Both the position numbers and the translations under genes were made by a program. Below, one piece after another: positions 9,414 through 13,938 of a stretch of DNA of 13,938 bases. The notes below the pieces were generated by a model. It was not told the DNA's origin, searched no databases, and saw nothing but the letters and a program-made list of their open reading frames with translations. Source of the DNA: Terana coerulea (Eukaryota; Basidiomycota; Agaricomycetes; Polyporales; Phanerochaetaceae); the NCBI GenBank assembly GCA_024811115.1, contig JAKOGH010000503.1, positions 1 through 13,938 of the forward strand. Reading direction: 5' to 3'. Numbering within the stretch: the stretch's first letter is position 1; each line of letters starts with the position of its first letter.

Positions 9414-10900
9414 CCGACATCAGGCCGACCCATTTATATTTTGAATGCTTACACAGACCCTAGAGGAGAGAGTCTACTGATGTGGTGCGCCTTCTGGCAC
9501 AGAACTTTTCGTAGTCTCCAGGATGAGTATCCGCTGGGGCTCAGGCGTGTCAATGCTCTCGACGGGGAAGCTAACAAGCACTTTCTGTTTTTTGGTGCGA
9601 GTAGTAGTCGTATACGAAAAATTATCCTGAACATCTTCCTCTGTTTTGTGACTTGCTGTGACAAATGTGAAAACGTTACCAAACGTGAGCGACTGTGTCC
9701 TGCAAACGTGAATTCCACGACCATCCTGCCAGCCAACATTGACGCGCTAAGGTCTGCCCTTCGGCTATTACCGCGCCACAACGGGCAGTCTCCGGGCGAG
9801 CACGGCCACTTCTAAGCGCCCACGAGTTGATTGCCCCCGTCGTTTCGAATTCTCGTCCCTTCCTCCCACAGGCCGTCTTCGCCCCCTCTCGCGGGAAACC
9901 CTCGCCAAAGTATTGCAAGCTGATTTGGGAATGCTTCGTAAATACCTGCAGGGATATCGTCCATGACAACCGCCGAGCCACGGTGACCAATCGCCTCAAG
10001 ACTGGAAAATGCAGTTCTCCTTCATATCTGGCGGGCACTCTTGCGACATACATACGGCCCATGTTTCCGACTTTGGACTAAAATACTACTGCGAATATTA
10101 ATTTCCGAGTACCAATCTTCGGGGAGGATGTACAGATGACGTGTGTGCGAGCTGGTAGCCGTTAGTAACATGCTAGGGAAACATTTGGCGGACCCATGAC
10201 TGGCAAGTCCATGTGCTGCATTATCAGATGTGTACACTCATAATGTATGTCTCTTGCGTAGCTCAGCCTACGTTGATAAAGATGTTCTTCGTGACTGTGC
10301 TTGAACGCCGGTGCTCTTTCGTGACTGGGCATGAGCGTTCACTCCACTTAGGCTACCTTGGCAGCAATCACCTCATCTATGGAGACGCTGCGAAGCTGTA
10401 CGCTCAATATGATCTTGCGACGATCCTCAGACTCAACTCGGCTGTGCCCAAAGCCTGAACGTGACAGCGACAGCGCTGAACTCTTCCCGGAGTACCGCCG
10501 AACAAGGTTTCACCCCACCGGACCATCCGTCGGATATATGAATGCGCGAGCTGGGATACGGAGATGAATGCAGCAGAAGCGTGGCTGTGAACTTCTCAAA
10601 GCATCCGTTGAATGGCAGCAAGATTCACCACCCACGGCTTATCGCACGCCGCGATGCGAGGCAAATACCTTAGTGAGCTCTCCCATGGATAACGTGTTGA
10701 AGCGTTTGATCGACTTCAACATCATTCACCTGATAGCCTGGCTCAGTGTGTATGCGCAACGAAGTATAGCAGCTACGTCTGCGTATAACCCCCTTGTGTT
10801 GGTCACGCAAACGCTCGAGCGAGGTTCAAGTGTTCGCTCGTTGCCTTAACTGTATGCTCCTCTCCGCCTGACGATTTCCGCTCATACGATCTCCCTAACA
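9414..10900 (+). pseudogene. Decayed gene-like sequence upstream of P450 copy 2
   Basis: This is the counterpart of 5571-6960. Longer open pieces survive here: about 9441-9815, 9827-10081 (84 codons with HDNRRA and YIRPMFPTLD), 10213-10458 and 10568-10849 (MDNVLKRLIDFN). The pieces are in different frames and share no clear splice sites. Between 10472 and 10740 this copy and unit 1 agree in a frame reading ELFPEYRR and KASVEW, broken here by TGA at 10564-10566 and in unit 1 by different stops. The ancestral gene is not identified. It decayed at least partly independently in the two copies. Confidence 0.45.
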
Positions 10901-10921
10901 GAACTTGGTTTCTCGTAGCCA

Positions 10922-10928
10922 CATATAC
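10922..10928 (+). promoter_or_regulatory. TATA-like element, P450 copy 2
   Basis: CATATAC stands at the place of CATATAT in unit 1, followed by the same pyrimidine-rich block (TATTCCCTCCTCCTTTGCC). The final T to C change weakens the TATA match and might lower transcription of copy 2. Confidence 0.4.
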
Positions 10929-10975
10929 TCCGGACCTTTTGAGCTATTCCCTCCTCCTTTGCCTACCGCTGAAAG

Positions 10976-11070
10976 GTAAGTTCTTCGTCTTTACATCACT
11001 CCCTTTTACTTATTGCCTTTGCTTACGGTTCAGTAACACGAGCTCATTCCAATTCCTACGCCTGATTCAG
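10976..11070 (+). other. Probable leader intron of P450 copy 2, extended
   Basis: The donor GTAAGT (10976) is the consensus and aligns with the leader donor of copy 1. Downstream, roughly 76 nt are present here that copy 1 lacks, creating two possible acceptors, TTCAG at 11033 (58 nt intron) and TTCAG at 11070 (95 nt intron). The copy 1 acceptor position reads TATACGGAG here. No ATG lies between these acceptors and the start at 11113, so the coding start is not disturbed. Confidence 0.45.
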
Positions 11071-11112
11071 TGCCTCGCTTGAAGAGGCCTCGATTGTAAC
11101 GCCTATACGGAG

Positions 11113-13379
11113 ATGAATGCTGAACAGTTTCTCGTCCTGTTCATAAGTGGTCTAGCTCTCGTTGTAGTCCAGTTTACTCGACGTAAACGACATTTTGTAC
11201 TGCCACCTGGTCCCAAGGGTCTACCAATTATCGGGAATCTCTTTGGTATTCCTGCGAGTCACCAGTGGCTTGCATACCAAGACTGGAGTCGCAAGTACGG
11301 TGCGTGGTATGCGAGGCCCTTGTGAGCATGTAGCTAAAAGTAACTTCGCTCAATCAGACTCTGCCGTGGTACATCATTGTATCCTTGGCATGGACTTCGT
11401 CGTTATCAACTCCCTGGACGCCGCACGAGAACTTCTTGATAAACGCGCCAGATTGTACTCCGACCGGTGAGTGGACTCGCTGCATCTACGTAGTGATGAC
11501 GCCACTCACGTTGACCATATGCTGCCTTTAGGCCGCAAATGGTGATGCTGCATGAGCTGTATGAGCTTTTCCCTTCTCCTTATCCGCCCTGTCTGATAAT
11601 CATCATTTGCAGTGTCGGCTGGAAAGAACGATGGGCCTGATGCCATACGGCGAAAAGTGGAGAGCCCATCGGAGAGTATTCCACGAAAACTTCCGCCCTA
11701 AAGTGGCCGTTCTATACCGCTCTCAACTGAGAAGCGACACAAGAAACCTGCTCAAGCGGCTGCTCACTTCTGGAGAGCGGTACGAGGATCACATACGTCT
11801 GTACGTATATGCATACATGGCCTGTCGCTATCGCTAATTATACGTTTAGGATGGCGGGCGCCACTATCATGAACATCGTTTACGGCATTGCTGTGGAAGC
11901 GGAAAAGGACCCGTACATCGAGACTGCCCAAAAGGCCATGGAGATATTTTCTCGAGTGAGTGGTGCAGGCGCGTATTTAGGTGGGTGCAGATCGACTTGC
12001 TCCCTCTTTATAAACTATTGCTAAAGGGAGAGATAGTCGACTACATACCCATTCGTAGACCAACTTACTCGTTTCGCTTGGATGTCTGTTAATATTGTTT
12101 CGTTGTAGTGAAATACATACCGGCATGGTGCCCTGGAGCAGGGTTCCAACGGAGTGCCCGGGAATGGAGGTCGGTCGTACAAGAGTTACATGAGCGACCC
12201 TTTTATGCAGTCAAATCTGCAGTGGTAACTCCATGTCTACTTTGCTGCTGTAATTCTATGAATTCTGATTCATCACGTCATAGAGCAACGGAACAGCAAG
12301 CGAGTCTATAACGTCGACTTTGCTCGGAAACCTTGACAAGGGAGCCGACAACGCGGAGGTTGAAGACATGCTCATGAATACCATGGGTACAGCGTATGTG
12401 GGTAAGCCTGCGCTGCGTACCCTATCTGTATCAAGGCAGCTGCTCACTACCTTTGGTAGCGGGTGTAGATACCGTAAGTTGTCAGATGTCTGCTACTGTG
12501 ATATGATCTGCTAACAGACACCTACTATGACCAGATTTCCTCATCGTTGTACACGTTTGTGCTAGCGATGTTGCTCTATCCCGAGTTTCAGAAGGCAGCT
12601 CAAGCACAGCTCGACCGACGCGTTGGCTTGGGTCGCTTTCCCGATTTTGATGATCGACCAGCCCTCCCTTTCGTCTCCGCAATCATCAAGGAAGTTCTCA
12701 GGTGCCGTTTATTTTCAGTCTGATCACGACTGGATTCTAATTACCCACTCAGATGGAGGCCTGTTGTGCCTCTAGGTTGGTACTCCCATGTTCCACTCGA
12801 GTACGGACACTCACAGGCTCTCAGGTATACCTCACCAAGTCCTTTCCGACGATGAGTACCAAGGGTATCATATCCCAGGGCGTGCTATCGTGATGGGCAA
12901 CATATGGTAAGCCTCCACAACACCTATGTTTCGTGAGCTTCATCCGATGTGTCGTTCAGGGCTATGCTCCACGACGAGCAGCGTTACGGTCCTGCTCCTG
13001 ACGCCTTTAACCCCGATAGATTTCTGACGCCTGGCGGCGAGCTGAACGCAGATATACCGGACCCCGCCGAGGCTTTCGGCTTTGGCAGGAGAGTATGCCC
13101 CGGCCGACATCTTGCTGATGACAGTTTGTGGATCACCATCGCCAGCATACTTGCTACGTTCAACATCCAGAAGCCTGTCGATGAGTTTGGCAATGTCGTT
13201 GAACCAAGCGGCGAATACACAGGCGACCTGGTAAAGTGAGTATGAAATTGTGGACATCCTTGGTCTGGGATGATCGAGCGGGCGTTTATAGCATGCCGGT
13301 GGCTTTCGGGGCGTCATTTGAACCGCGTACGACGTCCGTTGCCGCCAAGATTCTCGAGTCCGCCGCTCCTACATTGTGA
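11113..13379 (+). CDS. Cytochrome P450, copy 2; one-base frame break in exon 4
   Basis: Paralogue of copy 1 with the same 14 exons: 11113-11299, 11358-11466, 11532-11558, 11613-11800, 11850-11980, 12037-12054, 12109-12224, 12284-12401, 12460-12473, 12535-12701, 12753-12775, 12825-12906, 12960-13235 and 13292-13379. Exon 4 is 188 nt against 189 in copy 1: after GGCTGGAAA, five bases precede ATGGG here, six in copy 1. With the aligned splice sites the frame shifts and ends at TGA 11638-11640, giving about 116 aa without the heme domain. Using the AG at 11625-11626 instead restores the frame (about 509 aa, lacking five residues after HEL). Downstream everything is intact: I helix [27 protein letters not shown] and a proper TGA. 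The otherwise clean sequence suggests very recent loss, alternative splicing, or a sequencing error. Substrate unknown. Confidence 0.85.
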
Positions 13380-13390
13380 TGAAAGGCCCC

Positions 13391-13630
13391 CTACGGGCCG
13401 ATCTCAAACCTGGTTGAAATCTGGCCCAACAGCCATTCCGTCGCCACACCGAATCCATCATTGCAGTATGGCTGATGACCTGACCCGCAAGGGCTCCAAA
13501 CTCTCGTTGAAATATGACCTCAATATGGTGTGTATCTACAGGTGTACGGAATACATGGAGTTCGCCACTAGCAAGGGTTTATATAGACCTTTTCGAATCT
13601 GACGCCTCACGATAGCACATCATTATGTAG
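13391..13630 (+). other. Sequence after the duplication, no gene established
   Basis: An ATG at 13468 opens a 44-codon frame (MADDLTRKGSKLSLKYD at its start, ending 13602) with plausible composition but no visible promoter or motif. TTTATATA at 13578-13585 could be a TATA box for the partial frame that follows. The possible acceptor TATGTAG ends at 13630. Confidence 0.25.
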
Positions 13631-13938
13631 TGCACATTATGCAAGGATCTCGACAAACACACATTCGATCGTGACGGCCTCGGAGTCGTGAGGTGTCAGA
13701 GCGAAGTTCAAGCCTCGCTCTGCAACTGCAGAGGAGATCGTTTGGGCAGCATATCGATTGCTTACGGGTGACAATGTGCCATTGTATTATGAGATCCGTG
13801 TTAATATTCACAAAATGCAGAAAATAATGCGGGCAGACCTGTGCATACGACTTGGCAGTATACTACATGATGAGGATACAGCCGTGAATGTATGGTTTCA
13901 GTGCTGGAGGCGTAAGTTAGACCCAGGTTTGCAATTCT
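13631..13938 (+). CDS. Partial unidentified coding sequence at right edge
   Basis: Not recognised. Two adjoining frames look coding. The first, from about 13631 to 13690, reads CKDLDKHTFDRDGLGVV. The second is open from 13692 to the window end (82 codons) and includes EEIVWAAYRLLTGD and MRADLCIRLGSIL. They differ by one base, so either a short intron lies between them (GTGAGG at 13688 to an AG at 13733 keeps the frame) or the gene is frameshifted. A perfect GTAAGT donor at 13912-13917 may end the exon just before the edge. No start codon is assigned. The content is helical and hydrophilic, without metal or nucleotide-binding motifs. It lies outside the duplication and probably belongs to an independent gene continuing to the right. 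Confidence 0.4.

Larger units (their letters stand above)
5571..9415 (+). repeat. Tandem segmental duplication, unit 1
   Basis: This unit aligns along its whole length with 9414-13390 in the same orientation. It begins at CCGACATCAGGCCGACC and ends at the GGCCCC just after the P450 stop codon. It contains decayed gene-like sequence, the P450 promoter and leader, and all 14 exons of P450 copy 1. Exons align almost without gaps; the spacer has several indels. The protein parts I compared by eye differ at roughly 13-18% of residues, so the event is not very recent. Confidence 0.9.
9414..13390 (+). repeat. Tandem segmental duplication, unit 2
   Basis: This is the second copy of 5571-9415, directly abutting it head to tail. 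The junction (9411-9420) joins the GGCCCC that ends unit 1 to CCGACATCAGG that starts unit 2, sharing two or three C. After 13390 (again GGCCCC) the similarity stops. Unit 2 is about 130 bp longer than unit 1, partly from extra sequence at about 9650-9720 and an insert of roughly 76 nt in the P450 leader. Confidence 0.9.

Noticed and set aside
5571..13390. Transposon or LTR element as the cause of the 3.9 kb repeat
   Set aside because: No terminal inverted repeats, no LTR ends and no transposase or reverse transcriptase motifs; the units abut directly and carry a normal gene.
1..13938. CRISPR array, rRNA, prokaryotic operon or viral gene set
   Set aside because: There are no regularly spaced repeats or rRNA cores; intron structure and pol III signals are eukaryotic, and no viral proteins are recognisable.

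Overview
The window looks like nuclear DNA of a filamentous fungus, most likely a mushroom-forming basidiomycete. The P450 genes are cut by many 49-65 nt GT-AG introns with CTAAT/CTGA-like branch sites, there are exons of only 14-27 nt, and one tRNA gene has the usual eukaryotic internal control boxes. There is no operon-like or prokaryotic signal.

Layout. Positions 1-860 hold nothing I can name. A minus-strand tRNA-Ser(AGA) gene lies at 882-963, with a T7 stop for RNA polymerase III. From about 1070 to 3400 there is a GC-rich, gene-like tract whose long open frames break and change phase; I could not assemble a gene there. Positions 3405-4205 can be read as a candidate four-exon gene (213 aa, no recognised family). 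A TATA box and a CA-rich leader precede a small GC3-rich gene at 4840-5226 (128 aa, unknown, with a Ser/Thr-rich centre).

The right half is a head-to-tail tandem duplication of a block of about 3.85-3.98 kb (5571-9415 and 9414-13390). Each copy holds about 1.5 kb of decayed gene-like sequence, a promoter with a probable leader intron, and a 14-exon microsomal cytochrome P450 gene. I spliced both P450 genes by hand. Copy 1 (7132-9404) is intact and gives 514 aa with every P450 signature. Copy 2 (11113-13379) has the same 14 exons but lacks one base in exon 4. It is therefore either a pseudogene or depends on a different 3' splice site that drops five residues.

A further partial reading frame runs off the right edge (13631-13938).

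The two P450s are recent paralogues that would use the same NADPH-P450 reductase in the ER membrane. No other biosynthetic enzyme is visible, so the window alone does not show a pathway. The main points of interest are the duplication with its clean junction, the frame break in copy 2, the microexon that carries the I-helix catalytic motif, the duplicated gene relic, and the candidate orphan genes to the left.
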